Shown: positions 45,842 through 58,232 of the stretch, in pieces
Numbering within the stretch: the stretch's first letter is position 1
Layout: each line of letters begins with the position of its first letter
Origin: Candidatus Roslinia caecavium
Lineage (GTDB): Bacteria > Bacillota > Clostridia > Monoglobales > Monoglobaceae
Assembly: GCA_904419955.1 (NCBI GenBank)
Contig: CAJFTO010000012.1
Coordinates: forward strand, 1-64,000
DNA length: 64,000 bases
Direction: 5' to 3'
Translations under genes and position numbers: made by a program
The notes under the pieces: model-generated
Database searches by the model: none
Told to the model about the DNA's origin: nothing
The model's input: the letters and a program-made list of their open reading frames with translations, nothing else

Positions 45842-48800
45842 ATGCCAAGAAATACTGATATAAAAAAGGTCCTGGTAATAGGTTCGGGACCGATAGTTAT
45901 AGGACAGGCCGCGGAGTTTGATTATTCCGGCACTCAGGCTTGTCAGGCCTTGCGCGAGGACGGCGTAGAGGTCGTGCTGGTAAACAGCAACCCGGCGACT
46001 ATAATGACCGATAAGGATATGGCCGACGACACGTATATCGAGCCGCTTACGGTCGAATATTTGGAAAAGGTAATAGAAAAGGAGCGTCCTGACAGCATAA
46101 TCGCGGGCATGGGCGGCCAGACGGGACTCAATCTCGCCTGCGAGCTGTACGACAACGGAACGCTCGACAAATACGGAATAAAGGTAATAGGCACGTCTAT
46201 CGAGTCGATAAAAGAGGGCGAGGACAGAGACAGCTTTAAGCGGCTCATGGAGCGCACAAACCAGCCGATGATACAGGGCGAGATAGTCAACACGGTAGAG
46301 GACGCGATAAGCTTCGCCGAAAAGATAGGCTACCCGGTAATAGTGCGCCCCGCGTACACGCTCGGCGGAACGGGCGGCGGCATAGCCGAGAACAAGAGCG
46401 AGCTCATCGAGATAGCGACTCAGGGTATCCACCTATCGAGGGTCGGTCAGGTACTTATCGAAAAATGTATCCGCGGCTGGAAGGAGATAGAGTTCGAGGT
46501 GATCCGCGACGGCGCGGGCAACTGCATCACGGTCTGCTCGATGGAGAACGTCGATCCGGTCGGAGTTCATACCGGAGACAGTATAGTCGTAGCTCCGGCT
46601 CAGACGCTGGCCGATAAGGAATACCAGATGCTGCGCAAGGCGGCGATAGATATAATCAACTCGATAGAGATAAAGGGCGGCTGCAACGTTCAGTTCGCGC
46701 TCGACCCGAACAGCTTCGAGTACGCGGTAATAGAAATAAATCCGAGGGTGAGCCGTTCTTCGGCGCTCGCTTCCAAGGCGACCGGCTACCCGATCGCAAA
46801 GATAGCGGCCAAGATAGCGCTCGGCTACAACCTCGACGAGATACTCAACGCGGTCACGGGCAAGACCTACGCCTGCTTCGAGCCGGCGCTCGACTACTGC
46901 GTTATAAAGATACCGAAGTGGCCGTTCGATAAGTTCTTCGGCGCAAAACGCCAGCTCGGCACCAAGATGATGGCGACCGGCGAGGTCATGGCGATAGGCT
47001 CGAGTTTCGAGGCGGCGCTCCTTAAAGGCGTGCGTTCGCTCGAGATAAAACAGTACACCTTAGAGCGGGAGAACTCCAAGAGCCACAGCCTCGAGGACCT
47101 TAAGCGTAGAGTTATCGTCCCGGACGACGAGAGGCTCTTCGACCTCGCGGAGCTGATACGCCGCGATTATATGATGGAGAAGATCTGCGAGCTCACCGGA
47201 ATGGATCCGTGGTTCGTCAAGAAGATAAAGAATATAGTTGAAAAGGAAGAAGAGCTTAAGGAATACGACCTTGACACGCTGACCCCGGAGGTCTTAAGGG
47301 AGTATAAGAAAATGGGCTTTTCGGATAAGGGTATCGCTCAGTTCGTCGGCTGCGGCGGAAACGAGATATACGAACTTCGCAAGAAGTGGAATATCCTGCC
47401 GGTCTATAAGATGGTAGACACCTGCGCGGGCGAGTTCGAGGCGGTGTCGCCGTATTACTACTCGACCTACGACGAGGAGAACGAGGCGGAGCCGTCGGAT
47501 AAGAAGAAAGTCCTGGTCATCGGCTCGGGTCCGATACGCATAGGTCAGGGCATAGAGTTCGACTACTGCAGCGTCCACAGCATAAAAGCGCTCGAGAAGA
47601 TGGGTATCGAGACCATAATAGTCAACAACAACCCCGAAACGGTCAGCACCGACTTCGACACCTCGGACAAGCTCTACTTCGAGCCGCTCACCGAGGAGGA
47701 CGTGCTGAGCATAATCGAGCTTGAGAAGCCGGACGGAGTTATCCTCCAGTTCGGCGGCCAGACCGCTATAAAGCTGGCCAACTTCTTAGACGAGATGAAA
47801 GTTCCGATATACGGCACCGCGCCGAAGCAGATCGACGAGGCGGAGGACAGAGAGAAGTTCGACGCGATACTTGAAGAGCTGAATATCAAGAGACCTAAGG
47901 GCAGAGGCGTATGGACGCTCGAAGACGGTATCCGCGAGGCCGAGGAGCTTGGCTATCCTCTGCTTGTAAGGCCGTCCTACGTGCTCGGCGGACAGGGCAT
48001 GGAGATAACGCACAACGAGGAAGAACTGACTCTGTATCTCGAGGACGCGTTCAAGAACGACAACAAGAATCCCGTCTTGATAGACAGGTATTTGGGCGGC
48101 AAGGAGCTCGAGGTCGACGCTATATGCGACGGTACGGACGTGTTCATACCGGGTATAATGGAACACTTGGAACGCGCCGGGATACACTCGGGCGACAGTA
48201 TCTCGATATACCCGCCGAAACACGTGTCGGACGAGATAAAACAGAAGATAATGGATGTTACGCATAGGATCGCGGTCGCGCTCAAGGTCATAGGAATGAT
48301 AAACATCCAGTTTATCGAATTTGAAGGCGAGCTGTATATAATCGAGGTAAATCCGCGCTCCAGCCGTACGGTCCCGTATATCACGAAGGTAACCGGCGTG
48401 CCGGTAATAGAGCTCGCGACCCGTATAATGCTGGGCGAGACGCTCAAGGATATGGGCTATTCGACCGGGATCAATCCCGAAGCTGAGATGACCGCGGTCA
48501 AGGTCCCGGTGTTCTCGACCGAGAAACTGCCGATGGTAGAGGTGAGCCTCGGCCCCGAAATGCGTTCTACCGGCGAAGTGCTGGGCGTCGGCCGCGACTT
48601 CTACGAGGCTATGTACAAGGGCTTCGTCGCGGCGGGCACCGCCATCCCGAAAAGCGGTAGCAGTATTCTCGCCACGGTCAGGGAGCGGGATAAGGAGAAC
48701 TTCCTGCCGATCGCCAAAAAGTTCGCGAACATGGGCGTAAGTTTCATAGCGACGTCGGGAACCGCCGAATTCCTCGAAAGCCACGGCATAAGCGTTAAGA

Positions 48801-49054
48801 TCGCTAAAAAGATAGGCGAGGGCGTGCCTAACGTACTCGACGTGATCAGAAGCGGCGTTTGCGACCTGATAATCGATATCCCGCAAAAGGGCAACGACAA
48901 GGGCAGCGACGGATTTAAGATAAGACGCTGCGCGGCCGAAAGTTCGATAACCCTTATGACCTCGCTCGACACGGTCGAGGCGGTAGCCGAGATAATGGAA
49001 AAGAACTATACTCCGGACGACGTGGACGTTATCGCGGTCAAGGAGATAAAATAA
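45842..49054 (+). CDS. carB: Carbamoyl-phosphate synthase large subunit
   Basis: Makes carbamoyl phosphate from bicarbonate, ammonia and two ATP. 1,070 residues, the usual length. Two homologous halves each start with an ATP-grasp unit: [23 protein letters not shown] (12-34) and [23 protein letters not shown] (about 555). The oligomerisation domain lies between them. The C-terminal MGS-like allosteric domain contains [16 protein letters not shown] (about 975). The ATG at 45842 has GGAG about 9 bases upstream. The 512-base gap from carA is filled by three tandem repeat units, unusual for a gene pair that is normally tightly linked. Confidence 0.97.
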   Translation: MPRNTDIKKVLVIGSGPIVIGQAAEFDYSGTQACQALREDGVEVVLVNSNPATIMTDKDMADDTYIEPLTVEYLEKVIEKERPDSIIAGMGGQTGLNLACELYDNGTLDKYGIKVIGTSIESIKEGEDRDSFKRLMERTNQPMIQGEIVNTVEDAISFAEKIGYPVIVRPAYTLGGTGGGIAENKSELIEIATQGIHLSRVGQVLIEKCIRGWKEIEFEVIRDGAGNCITVCSMENVDPVGVHTGDSIVVAPAQTLADKEYQMLRKAAIDIINSIEIKGGCNVQFALDPNSFEYAVIEINPRVSRSSALASKATGYPIAKIAAKIALGYNLDEILNAVTGKTYACFEPALDYCVIKIPKWPFDKFFGAKRQLGTKMMATGEVMAIGSSFEAALLKGVRSLEIKQYTLERENSKSHSLEDLKRRVIVPDDERLFDLAELIRRDYMMEKICELTGMDPWFVKKIKNIVEKEEELKEYDLDTLTPEVLREYKKMGFSDKGIAQFVGCGGNEIYELRKKWNILPVYKMVDTCAGEFEAVSPYYYSTYDEENEAEPSDKKKVLVIGSGPIRIGQGIEFDYCSVHSIKALEKMGIETIIVNNNPETVSTDFDTSDKLYFEPLTEEDVLSIIELEKPDGVILQFGGQTAIKLANFLDEMKVPIYGTAPKQIDEAEDREKFDAILEELNIKRPKGRGVWTLEDGIREAEELGYPLLVRPSYVLGGQGMEITHNEEELTLYLEDAFKNDNKNPVLIDRYLGGKELEVDAICDGTDVFIPGIMEHLERAGIHSGDSISIYPPKHVSDEIKQKIMDVTHRIAVALKVIGMINIQFIEFEGELYIIEVNPRSSRTVPYITKVTGVPVIELATRIMLGETLKDMGYSTGINPEAEMTAVKVPVFSTEKLPMVEVSLGPEMRSTGEVLGVGRDFYEAMYKGFVAAGTAIPKSGSSILATVRERDKENFLPIAKKFANMGVSFIATSGTAEFLESHGISVKIAKKIGEGVPNVLDVIRSGVCDLIIDIPQKGNDKGSDGFKIRRCAAESSITLMTSLDTVEAVAEIMEKNYTPDDVDVIAVKEIK

Positions 49055-49135
49055 AACGTAACGCGCGGGAATACGTCTTTCGCGCGCGAAAACAGCGATT
49101 TGATCCAAAAGATCGGATCGATTATGAATAATACG

Positions 49136-49163
49136 AGAGCGGCGTTTGCGTCGCTCTTTTTTT
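49136..49163 (+). terminator. carB terminator
   Basis: AGAGCGGCG (49136-49144) pairs with CGTCGCTCT (49149-49157), 4-base loop and one G-T pair, followed by seven T. The remaining 280 bases to leuB show no gene. Confidence 0.9.
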
Positions 49164-49443
49164 GCGTTTAACGCGCCTATAGCTTTTATCCGCAAACAAT
49201 TCTTTTAACTATTTTGGAGATATATAATAGATTCGTTTTATAATTCGCAAGATTAAAGATATAAAAAGCAAAACAAAAATATCGCCGTCCGGGCGTATCG
49301 ATATATAAAAGCAATAATAAAACGAACCGCTTCAGCGCCAAACGAAAACCCTGCTAAAGAGATCGATTTACCCTTTCTTCATAAGTTCCGTCAAGCCGCT
49401 CCCGCGGTTCGTCTTTAATATCTATTTTATCTTTATCCGTTAA

Positions 49444-50526
49444 CTATTTTTTCAGGTACTCGACGACCTTGTCGCCCATCTCTTTGGTTCCGAGGAGTAT
49501 TCCGCCCTCGTCCATGATGTCGCCGGTTCTGAAGCCGTCGTTTAATACCCGGGTTACCGCGTCCTCTATAGCCTTTGCCTCGTCCAATAGATTGAAGCTG
49601 TCTCTGAGCATCATCGCGCAGGAGATTATCGTCGCGATCGGGTTCGCCTTATTCTGTCCCGCGATGTCGGGCGCGCTGCCGTGGATCGGCTCGTACATGC
49701 CCCGCGTTCCCTCGCCGAGCGACGAAGACGGCAACATTCCTATCGAACCCGTCGTCATGCTCGCCTCGTCCGAGAGAATATCGCCGAACATGTTCTCGGT
49801 CACGATTACGTCGAACTGAGACGGATTCCTCACGATCTGCATCGCGCAGTTATCGACCAGCATATCCTCGAACTCGACGTCCGGATACTCCTCGGCGAGC
49901 TTATGCATCGTCTCGCGCCAGAGTCTCGAGGTCTCTATGACGTTCGCCTTGTCTACGCTGGTGACCTTTTTGCGGTCTCTCTTTCTCGCCAGTTCGAACG
50001 CCACGCGTCCGATCCTCTCTATCTCCTTTACCGAATATTTCAGCTCGTCGTAAGCTTCCTCGCCCATGTCCTCGGTCTGTCTTCTGCCTCTGTCGCCAAA
50101 ATACAGCCCGCCTATCAGCTCCCTGACTATGACCAGGTCGAGACCTTCCTTCGCTATCTCAGGCTTCAGCGGGCAAGCGTCCGCAAGCGCCGGATACAGC
50201 TTCGCCGGTCTGATATTTGCGAACAGGCCGAGCCCGGAGCGCAGACCGAGCAGCGCGCGTTCAGGGCGCATATCGCCCGGCAGGGTATCCCACTTGGGAC
50301 CTCCGACCGCGCCGAGCAGCACCGAATCCGAATTCAGCGCAATCTCGAGCGATTCCTTGGGCAGCGGTTCGCCGGTCGCGTCTATCGCGCAGCCGCCCGC
50401 TAAAATATCGGTATAGGTAAAGGTGTGGCCGTAAAGCTCGCCTATCTTATTTAATACCTTCTCCGCCTCTTCCACTATCTCGGGTCCGATCCCGTCCCCT
50501 TTTACAACCGCTAATTTTATATCCAT
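49444..50526 (-). CDS. leuB: 3-isopropylmalate dehydrogenase
   Basis: NAD-dependent oxidative decarboxylation of 3-isopropylmalate in leucine synthesis; in the citramalate route it also acts on 3-methylmalate to give 2-oxobutyrate. 360 residues. LLGAVGGPKWDTLPGDMRPE (about 71-90), VRELIGGLYFGDRGR (about 132), the Lys/Asp region VDKANV, and the family signature NMFGDILSDEASMTTGSIGMLPS (about 238). GSAPDIAGQNKANPIA binds NAD. Three bases separate it from the leuD stop. Last gene of the ilvD-cimA-leuCDB run. Confidence 0.96.
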   Translation of the reverse strand: MDIKLAVVKGDGIGPEIVEEAEKVLNKIGELYGHTFTYTDILAGGCAIDATGEPLPKESLEIALNSDSVLLGAVGGPKWDTLPGDMRPERALLGLRSGLGLFANIRPAKLYPALADACPLKPEIAKEGLDLVIVRELIGGLYFGDRGRRQTEDMGEEAYDELKYSVKEIERIGRVAFELARKRDRKKVTSVDKANVIETSRLWRETMHKLAEEYPDVEFEDMLVDNCAMQIVRNPSQFDVIVTENMFGDILSDEASMTTGSIGMLPSSSLGEGTRGMYEPIHGSAPDIAGQNKANPIATIISCAMMLRDSFNLLDEAKAIEDAVTRVLNDGFRTGDIMDEGGILLGTKEMGDKVVEYLKK

Positions 50527-50529
50527 CTC

Positions 50530-51015
50530 TTATTTCTCCTTTATCGAATTGAGCAGACCGTTTTTGTTGATTATATCCTTGATGAAATCCGGGAACGGCT
50601 CGGCCTGGTAGCTCTCGTTCTTGGTTATATTCGTGATCACGCCGGTGTCAAAATCGACTTCAACCGTGTCGCCGTCTTCTATCCTCTCCGACGCCTCGCG
50701 GCACTCCATTATCGGCAGACCGATATTGATCGCGTTCCTATAGAATATCCTCGCGAAGGTCGCCGCGATGACGCAGTCTATACCCGAAGCCTTGATTGCT
50801 ATCGGCGCGTGCTCGCGCGAGGAGCCGCAGCCGAAGTTGTTGTGCGCGACTATTATGTCGCCCTTTTTAACGTTGTTTACGAAATCCTTATCTATATCCT
50901 CCATGCAATGCGCCGCAAGCTCTGCGGGAACAGAGGAGTTTAAGTATCTTGCCGGGATTATTACGTCGGTATCGACGTTATCCATATATTTATGAACTCT
51001 GCCTTTTGCTTTCAT
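50530..51015 (-). CDS. leuD: 3-isopropylmalate dehydratase small subunit
   Basis: Swivel domain subunit of isopropylmalate isomerase; with LeuC it isomerises 2- to 3-isopropylmalate and, in the citramalate route, citramalate to methylmalate. 161 residues, the short archaeal/clostridial-type length. [14 protein letters not shown] (about 14-27) and [19 protein letters not shown] (about 60-78) are the conserved blocks. It lies 20 bases after leuC and 3 before leuB. Confidence 0.95.
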   Translation of the reverse strand: MKAKGRVHKYMDNVDTDVIIPARYLNSSVPAELAAHCMEDIDKDFVNNVKKGDIIVAHNNFGCGSSREHAPIAIKASGIDCVIAATFARIFYRNAINIGLPIMECREASERIEDGDTVEVDFDTGVITNITKNESYQAEPFPDFIKDIINKNGLLNSIKEK

Positions 51016-51035
51016 CTGTCGTATTCCTCCTTATC

Positions 51036-52298
51036 TTAGTCCAAATCCTCGGGCGAGCATATCCGGCCTTTTACCGCCGAAGCCGCCGCTATCACCGGAC
51101 TTGAGAGGTATACCTCCGATTCGGGGTGTCCCATACGTCCGACAAAGTTTCTGTTCGAGGTCGAGATCGCTCTCTCGCCCGCCGCAAGTATTCCCATATG
51201 TCCGCCGAGACATGGTCCGCAGGTCGGGGTGGATATGACGCAGCCCGCGTCTAAGAATATCGAGAACAAGCCCATCTCCATAGCCTGGCGGTATATCTTC
51301 TGCGTGGCCGGGATTATCAGCGCTCTGACGTTCTTCGCCACATGACGGCCCTTGAATACCTCGGCCGCCTTTACAAGATCCTCGAGTCTGCCGTTGGTGC
51401 AGGAGCCGATCACGCACTGGTCGATCTTCACCTCTCCGACCTCGTCGATCGTTCTGGTGTTCTCCGGCAGATGCGGGAACGCCACGGTCGGCTTGAGCTC
51501 GCTTAAATCTATATCTATGACCTGTTCGTACTCCGCGTCCTCGTCGGGGGAGTATACCGTAAACTCGCGGTCGACCTTATCCTTGAGGTAGTCTAAGGTT
51601 ATCTCGTCCACCTCGAATATGCCGTTCTTGCCGCCCGCCTCGATCGCCATATTGGCCATAGAGAGACGGTCGTCTATAGATAAGTATTTGAGGCCGTCGC
51701 CGCCGAATTCCATCGACTTATACAGCGCGCCGTCCACGCCTATCATGCCTATTATATGCAGGATCACGTCCTTGCCCGATACCCACTTGGCGGGCTTTCC
51801 GGTCAGGTTAAAGCGGATAGCCGGCGGGACCTTGAACCACGCCTCGCCCGTAGCCATGCCGGCCGCCATATCGGTCGAGCCGACGCCGGTCGAGAACGCG
51901 CCCAGCGCCCCGTAGGTGCAGGTGTGAGAGTCGGCGCCTATGACCGCCTCGCCCGGAGCGACAAGCCCCTTCTCGGGCAAAAGCGCGTGCTCCACGCCCA
52001 TCTCGCCCACGTCGTAGAAGTTTGTAACGTCCTTATCGTTTGCGAACTCGCGGCACATCTTACAGTGCTCCGCCGACTTTATATCCTTATTCGGCGTGAA
52101 GTGGTCGAGCACTATAGACACCTTGTCTTTGTCGAAAACCTTATCGAAACCCGCGGCCTTAAATTCCTTTATCGCGACCGGAGTCGTAACGTCGTTGCCG
52201 AGAACCATATCGAGCTTAGCGCGTATAAGCTGTCCGGCTTTAACGCTGTCCAAACCCGCGTGCGCGGCAAGTATCTTTTGAGTCATTGTCATGCCCAT
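51036..52298 (-). CDS. leuC: 3-isopropylmalate dehydratase large subunit
   Basis: Aconitase-family subunit carrying the 4Fe-4S cluster. 420 residues, the HacA/LeuC2-like length typical of Clostridia and archaea. [22 protein letters not shown] (signature split near residues 120-142), then cluster ligands in IGSCTNGR (about 300) and PTCGPCLGG (about 360). Several ATGs lie close together. I chose 52296-52298, which has GGAGG at 52308-52312, 9 bases upstream. That site touches the end of repeat copy G (AACGTAG). The shorter type can often serve both leucine and citramalate routes. Confidence 0.95.
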   Translation of the reverse strand: MGMTMTQKILAAHAGLDSVKAGQLIRAKLDMVLGNDVTTPVAIKEFKAAGFDKVFDKDKVSIVLDHFTPNKDIKSAEHCKMCREFANDKDVTNFYDVGEMGVEHALLPEKGLVAPGEAVIGADSHTCTYGALGAFSTGVGSTDMAAGMATGEAWFKVPPAIRFNLTGKPAKWVSGKDVILHIIGMIGVDGALYKSMEFGGDGLKYLSIDDRLSMANMAIEAGGKNGIFEVDEITLDYLKDKVDREFTVYSPDEDAEYEQVIDIDLSELKPTVAFPHLPENTRTIDEVGEVKIDQCVIGSCTNGRLEDLVKAAEVFKGRHVAKNVRALIIPATQKIYRQAMEMGLFSIFLDAGCVISTPTCGPCLGGHMGILAAGERAISTSNRNFVGRMGHPESEVYLSSPVIAAASAVKGRICSPEDLD

Positions 52299-52312
52299 TG
52301 TCAAATTCCTCC

Positions 52313-52525
52313 AAACGTAGGGATTAGAGATTAGGAATTAGGGATTAGGCGGTAAAATGGCTTGCTTTGAAGACCAAGCCGCTTTGTTCGCCGAATAGGA
52401 ATACTCTGTTTGCATATTACGACCGCGCGAACCGAAGATGAAAACAAAGTATTTTATTTAGCTTAGCAAGCGGCGCCGTCAAAACGAACCGATACAGTCC
52501 TACCCTCTATTTTCTAATCACTATC
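52313..52525. repeat. Palindromic repeat copy G
   Basis: Left end AACGTAGGGATTAGAGATTAG, arm GGCGGTAAAAT, core GGAATACTCTGTTTGC, right side TACCCTCTATTTTCTAATCACTAT. The right half is diverged. It abuts the leuC ribosome binding site. Confidence 0.78.
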
Positions 52526-52579
52526 CTTTGATTATCTTTTAACTATGCCAATAATTATACAATATTAAATATCTGATGT

Positions 52580-52764
52580 CAACGTAGAGATTAGCGATTG
52601 GCGATTAGCGATTAGGGGGTGAAAACGCTTCTTTAACGTGAAAAACGGCTTCTGTAGCATGATAGGAAAACGGAGTATTCCTTTTCCGCAAAAGCTCGCG
52701 TCAGGCGTTAAATTAACCCATTTTACCCCCTATTCGCTATTCTCTAATCGCTATTCGCTACGTT
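52580..52764. repeat. Palindromic repeat copy H (full length)
   Basis: 185 bp, CAACGTAGAGATTAGCG at left, TTCGCTACGTT at right, core on the opposite strand (GGAAAACGGAGTATTCC). It contains the cimA stop codon at 52751-52753. Confidence 0.85.
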
Positions 52765-54349
52765 CGCTTATCAATAGTTTATATTCGGCCGCCTCGACGA
52801 GCGCTTTCCAGGACGCCTCTATAACGTCGGTGGACACGCCCACGGTCGACCACGATCTCAATCCGTCCGAGCTGTCGATCAATACCCTGACCTTTGACGC
52901 GGTGGCCTTTCTGTCCTCTAATACTCTAACCTTATAGTCGATGAGCTGCATATTCTTAAGCTGCGGATAGAATACCGCGAGCGCCTTTCTGAGCGCGGTA
53001 TCGAGCGCGTGCACGGGTCCGTCGCCCTCGGCCGCCGTGATCTCGGTCTGATCGCCGACCGACACCTTTATGAGCGCCGAAGCCGCGTACTTCTGAACCG
53101 CCGGCTCGTCGGTTATCGCCTTGAAGTAATCGAGTTTAAAGTATTCTTTTCTCGTCCCGAGTATCTCTCTGACAAGCAGTTCAAAACTGGCGTCCGCCGC
53201 CTCGAACGAATAGCCGTCGTATTCGAGCTGCTTTACCGCGTCGCATATCGCCTGCGTCTGCTCCGAATCTTTGGTCAGTTCGGGCGCGATCTTGTTGATC
53301 TTTTTGAGAACCGTACTCCGTCCCGCGACCTCGCTCATCAAGAACCGTCTTTCGTTGCCGACGCTGTCCGGCGGGATATGCTCGAACGACTTTGGCAGTT
53401 TATTCACCCCGTCGATATGCATCCCAGCCTTATGCGAAAACGCGGAACGTCCGACGTACGGCATGCCCTTATACAGCGGGTCGTTGGCTATCTCGGCTAT
53501 AAGCCGCGCCGTACGGGTCAACTTGAGTATGTTATCTTTAGGGATACAGTCGTATCCGAGCTTCAGCTGCAAACCCGGAATTATCGTCGATAGATTCGCG
53601 TTGCCGCATCTTTCGCCGTAGCCGAGGTACGTGCCCTGGACTTGGCTACAGCCGGCCTTTACCGCCATGATCGAATTAGCCGCCGCGCAGCCGCTGTCGT
53701 TGTGGCAGTGTATGCCGAGCGGAACGTCTACCTCCTTAGCGGCCGCCTTGACGATCTCGTAGACCTCGTCCGGAAACGCGCCGCCGTTCGTCTCGCAAAG
53801 CGCTAAGCAGTCGGCTCCGCCCTCGCGTGCGGCGCGCAGGCTCATGAGCGCGTAGTCGGGATTGTTCTTATATCCGTCGAAGAAATGCTCCGCGTCGAAT
53901 ACGACTTCCTTGCCCATGTCCTTAAAAAAGCTCACCGTGTCCCGTATCATGTTGAGGTTCTCCTCGAGGGTCGCGCCGAGTATCTTTTCGACGTGCAGAT
54001 CCCAGCTCTTTCCGAATATCGCGACCGCGTCCGTTCCCGCGCTGAGCAGCGACCTGCAATTGGAATCGTTGCGGGCGAGAATATTCCGCCGCCGCGTCGA
54101 ACCGAACGCGACTATCTTAGCGTGTTTCAGCTCAAGCCCCTTGACCTCTTCGAAAAACTCGAGATCCTTAGGATTAGAGCCGGGATTCCCGGCCTCGATA
54201 TATCCGACCCCCAATTCGTCGAGAGCCTTTACGATATTTATCTTATCGGACACAGAAAAATTTATCCCCTCCCCCTGGACTCCGTCCCGAAGAGTGGAAT
54301 CAAATATCTGTATTTTTTTTGAAGCGTTGTTGTTATTATTATTCATCAT
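52751..54349 (-). CDS. cimA: (R)-citramalate synthase
   Basis: Condenses pyruvate and acetyl-CoA to citramalate, giving 2-oxobutyrate for isoleucine without threonine. 532 residues. The HMGL-like TIM barrel has FDSTLRDGVQGEGINFSVSD (about 15-34), IEAGNPGSNPKD where the family has E-G-WPGSNPKD, and the metal-binding HCHND (about 208). The LeuA allosteric domain occupies 395-525. CimA is told from LeuA by QGEG and GSNPKD. The ATG pair at 54344-54349 has only a weak ribosome binding site, within repeat copy I's end. The final residues SERSE and stop are repeat copy H sequence. The neighbours leuCDB supply the next steps. Confidence 0.92.
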   Translation of the reverse strand: MMNNNNNNASKKIQIFDSTLRDGVQGEGINFSVSDKINIVKALDELGVGYIEAGNPGSNPKDLEFFEEVKGLELKHAKIVAFGSTRRRNILARNDSNCRSLLSAGTDAVAIFGKSWDLHVEKILGATLEENLNMIRDTVSFFKDMGKEVVFDAEHFFDGYKNNPDYALMSLRAAREGGADCLALCETNGGAFPDEVYEIVKAAAKEVDVPLGIHCHNDSGCAAANSIMAVKAGCSQVQGTYLGYGERCGNANLSTIIPGLQLKLGYDCIPKDNILKLTRTARLIAEIANDPLYKGMPYVGRSAFSHKAGMHIDGVNKLPKSFEHIPPDSVGNERRFLMSEVAGRSTVLKKINKIAPELTKDSEQTQAICDAVKQLEYDGYSFEAADASFELLVREILGTRKEYFKLDYFKAITDEPAVQKYAASALIKVSVGDQTEITAAEGDGPVHALDTALRKALAVFYPQLKNMQLIDYKVRVLEDRKATASKVRVLIDSSDGLRSWSTVGVSTDVIEASWKALVEAAEYKLLISERSE

Positions 54350-54357
54350 AATTTACC

Positions 54358-54542
54358 CAACGTAGGAATTAGGATAATAGGAATTAGGGAGTAGGGGGCG
54401 AATTTCGCCCCTGTAACGCCGAACGCTTACGTCTGCGGAAAAGGAATACTCTATTTTCCTATAATGTTACAGCGCCCGTATCCACGCTACAGCAGCGTTC
54501 TGGGCTCCTAATTCCTAATTTCTAATCCCTAACTCCTACGTT
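54358..54542. repeat. Palindromic repeat copy I (full length)
   Basis: 185 bp from CAACGTAGGAATTAGG to CTAACTCCTACGTT, arm GGGCGAATTTCGCCCCTG, core GGAATACTCTATTTTCC. Head to tail with copy J. Confidence 0.85.
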
Positions 54543-54728
54543 AACGTAGGAATTAGGGGGGAGGCGTTAGGGCGTAGGAACCCAACAGTCTTTCGCAACC
54601 GTTTATACGGCTTCCGTAACGTTATAGGAAAGTACCGTATTCCAACTTCCGCAGACGCAGCCGTCAGACGTTACAGCCGCCCATTCTACCCCCCTAATTC
54701 CCAATTCCTAATCCCTAACTCCTACGTT
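54543..54728. repeat. Palindromic repeat copy J (full length)
   Basis: 186 bp from AACGTAGGAATTAGG to CTAACTCCTACGTT, core on the opposite strand (GGAAAGTACCGTATTCC). It supplies the ilvD stop codon (54708-54710). Confidence 0.85.
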
Positions 54729-56393
54729 CACCTTTAAAACCGCTCCGGTGGACGCGGACGTTACCAAAGCCGCGTATTTGGCGAGGACACCGCCCTGGAT
54801 CTTCGGCGGTTTGGGAGTGAAGTTCTTCTTCCTCTCCTCCATCTCCTCGTCCGAGACCTTGACTTCTATCGTACCCTCGGGGATATTGATCGATATTATA
54901 TCTCCGTCCTTGATAAACGCGATAGGTCCGCCCTCCGCCGCTTCGGGCGAAACGTGACCGATAGCCGCGCCTCTGGTCGCTCCGGAGAAACGTCCGTCGG
55001 TTATAAGCGCGACGTCCGAATCAAGTCCCATTCCCGCTATAGCCGAGGTCGGGGAGAGCATCTCTCTCATTCCGGGTCCGCCTTTCGGTCCCTCGTAACG
55101 GATAACTACTACGTCGCCCTTCTTGATCTTGCCGCCGAGTATCGCCTTGATACTCTCGTCCTCGCTGTCGAATACTACCGCCGGGCCTTCGTGTACGAGC
55201 ATCTCCGGCTTTACCGCGCTCCTCTTTACAACGCAGCTGTCGGGCGCGATATTCCCTTTGAGTATCGCTATGCCGCCGGTCTCGCTGTACGGATTGTCTA
55301 TCGGGCGTATTATATTCGTATCCTTGTTAACGGCGCCCTCTATATTCTCTCCGACCGTCTTGCCGGTAACTGTCAGACAGCTCAGGTCGAGCAGACCCTT
55401 TTTCGCTATCTCGCTCTCGACCGCCGGGATACCGCCCGCCTCGTAGAGATCCACGATAAACGTATGTCCCGCGGGCGCGAGCTTGGTCAGGTTCGGCGTT
55501 CTCGCGCTTACCTCGTTCGCTATTTCCAGGTTGAGCGTAACTCCTGCCTCGTGAGCTATAGCCGGAAGATGGAGCATACTGTTGGTGCTGCAACCGAGCG
55601 CCATATCCATCGTCATAGCGTTTATAAACGCCGCCTCGGTCATGATATCGCGGGGCTTTATATCCTTTTCGACCAGGGTCATTATCTGCATACCCGCTTT
55701 TTTGGCGAGCTGAACTCTCGCGCCGTATACCGCGGGGATCGTGCCGTTGCCGGGCAGGCCCATGCCTATGACCTCGGTCAGGCAGTTCATACTGTTTGCG
55801 GTGAACATACCCGAGCATGAGCCGCAGGTAGGACACGCGACGTTCTCTTCCTCTACTACTTCGGCCTCCGACATATTGCCCGCGGCCTCGGCGCCTACAT
55901 ATTCGAACATATCGGTGAGGCTGAGACGCTTGTCGCTGCATCTGCTGTTGCCGGGGAGCATAGGTCCGCCGCTTATGACTATAGCGGGGATATTGAGTCT
56001 CGCCGCCGCCATGAGCATACCGGGAACGACCTTGTCGCAGTTGGGTATCAGCACAAGCCCGTCGAACTGGTGCGCCTTAGCGAGAGTCTCGATAGAGTCC
56101 GCGATTATCTCGCGGGATACCAGCGAATAATGCATACCCTCGTGACCCATCGAGATACCGTCGCAGACCGCTATAGCCGGGACCTCTATCGGGGTTCCGC
56201 CGGCCATCCTTACGCCTTCCTTCGCCGCCTTGGCGATCGTGTCTAAGTGAACGTGTCCCGGAACGATCTCGCTCTGGGAATTGACTACGCCTATGAGCGG
56301 TCTGTCGATCTCCTCGTCGGTAAAGCCCATAGCCTTAAATAACGAACGATGCGGCGCCTTACCGACGCCTTTTTTTACTTTATCTGAAATCAT
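54708..56393 (-). CDS. ilvD: Dihydroxy-acid dehydratase
   Basis: Fe-S enzyme that dehydrates dihydroxy-isovalerate and dihydroxy-methylvalerate to the oxoacids of valine and isoleucine. 561 residues. Signature [20 protein letters not shown] (about 117), cluster region [19 protein letters not shown] (about 187), and the C-terminal signature [20 protein letters not shown]. Cluster cysteines are present. I chose the ATG at 56391-56393, with GAGGG at about 56401-56405; a TTG lies five codons upstream. The C-terminus NVGVRD plus stop is repeat copy J sequence, the same GVRD that ends carA. Confidence 0.95.
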   Translation of the reverse strand: MISDKVKKGVGKAPHRSLFKAMGFTDEEIDRPLIGVVNSQSEIVPGHVHLDTIAKAAKEGVRMAGGTPIEVPAIAVCDGISMGHEGMHYSLVSREIIADSIETLAKAHQFDGLVLIPNCDKVVPGMLMAAARLNIPAIVISGGPMLPGNSRCSDKRLSLTDMFEYVGAEAAGNMSEAEVVEEENVACPTCGSCSGMFTANSMNCLTEVIGMGLPGNGTIPAVYGARVQLAKKAGMQIMTLVEKDIKPRDIMTEAAFINAMTMDMALGCSTNSMLHLPAIAHEAGVTLNLEIANEVSARTPNLTKLAPAGHTFIVDLYEAGGIPAVESEIAKKGLLDLSCLTVTGKTVGENIEGAVNKDTNIIRPIDNPYSETGGIAILKGNIAPDSCVVKRSAVKPEMLVHEGPAVVFDSEDESIKAILGGKIKKGDVVVIRYEGPKGGPGMREMLSPTSAIAGMGLDSDVALITDGRFSGATRGAAIGHVSPEAAEGGPIAFIKDGDIISINIPEGTIEVKVSDEEMEERKKNFTPKPPKIQGGVLAKYAALVTSASTGAVLKVNVGVRD

Positions 56394-56512
56394 ATTTTTA
56401 GCCCTCAACTCTCTATATATTATTGATCGATCCGTATCCCATTTCCGCGATCCGAACGGCCGCGGCTAAACGGATCTATTCCGCCGCTATTCTCAATTTC
56501 TGCGATACTACG

Positions 56513-56540
56513 TTAAAAGGGCGGGGCAATCTGCCCGCCC
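56513..56540 (-). terminator. ilvC terminator
   Basis: GGGCGGG (56519-56525) pairs with CCCGCCC (56534-56540), followed on the minus strand by TTTT. It lies about 110 bases after the ilvC stop. Confidence 0.75.
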
Positions 56541-56650
56541 CTCAAATATCCAATATTAAAGGTGTGACGATATATTTAAGCTCTAAGACGCGGCCGGCGG
56601 ACGTTTGGTATCCGTCGAACTCGCGTCCGATCTCGCTTTGCAAAAGCTGA

Positions 56651-57690
<1,040 letters not shown>

Positions 57691-57715
57691 ATATATTTAT
57701 TAAATGTTCTCATCT

Positions 57716-57744
57716 ATTTTATAATTCTATACGGTTTTTGTCAA
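57716..57744 (-). promoter_or_regulatory. ilvC promoter
   Basis: Minus strand TTGACA (57739-57744), 17 bases, TAAAAT (57716-57721). Confidence 0.75.
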
Positions 57745-57815
57745 TATTTTTTATCTGATTTTATGATAAGTTATAGTTTTCACATCATTTTCGCTCTCTT
57801 TATTATACAACTTAT

Positions 57816-57945
57816 CAACGTAAAAATTAGCGATTAGCGAACGGCGAATATCGAGGTAAGATTCAGCGCTTTGACGCCGAACGCGAGCGTCGGCGGAACG
57901 GGGAATGCTTTGCGTTTCTTTGCGGCTTAATAAATCGTTTAAACG
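57816..57945. repeat. Palindromic repeat copy K1 (partial)
   Basis: Left end CAACGTAAAAATTAGCG, arm TTTGACGCCGAACGCGAGC, core GGAATGCTTTGCGTTTC. The right half is lost. Confidence 0.65.
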
Positions 57946-58025
57946 GCTATATATCCGGAATGGAATATGATGTTTTATGAGATCGTCGATATTCTTAATA
58001 ATTGTTTCGTAAAATGTTTCGTATA

Positions 58026-58062
58026 AAAAATATAACCGCCCTCGAATCAAAAGGCGGTTATA
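58026..58062 (-). terminator. Terminator of the ilvB-ilvN operon
   Basis: TATAACCGCC (58031-58040) pairs perfectly with GGCGGTTATA (58053-58062), followed on the minus strand by TTTTTTATAC. It lies about 165 bases after the ilvN stop, beyond repeat copy K2. Confidence 0.82.
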
Positions 58063-58076
58063 TAAGCGTTAGTATT

Positions 58077-58232
58077 TTAGACGTTATGATTAGGAACATA
58101 TTCGGGCCTTTAGCTGTAAAACGGCGACATAGGCATATATAAATACAACGTATTCCTATTCCGCATAAACTCGCGTCAGACGTTAAAACAAATCGTTTGA
58201 CCCCTATTCGCTAATCCCTAATCGCTACGTTG
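58077..58232. repeat. Palindromic repeat copy K2 (right half intact)
   Basis: Decayed left part (GATTAGGAAC), core remnant ACGTATTCC, arm CGTCAGACGTTAAAAC, right end CTAATCCCTAATCGCTACGTTG ending at 58232. It supplies the ilvN stop codon (58225-58227). Confidence 0.72.
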
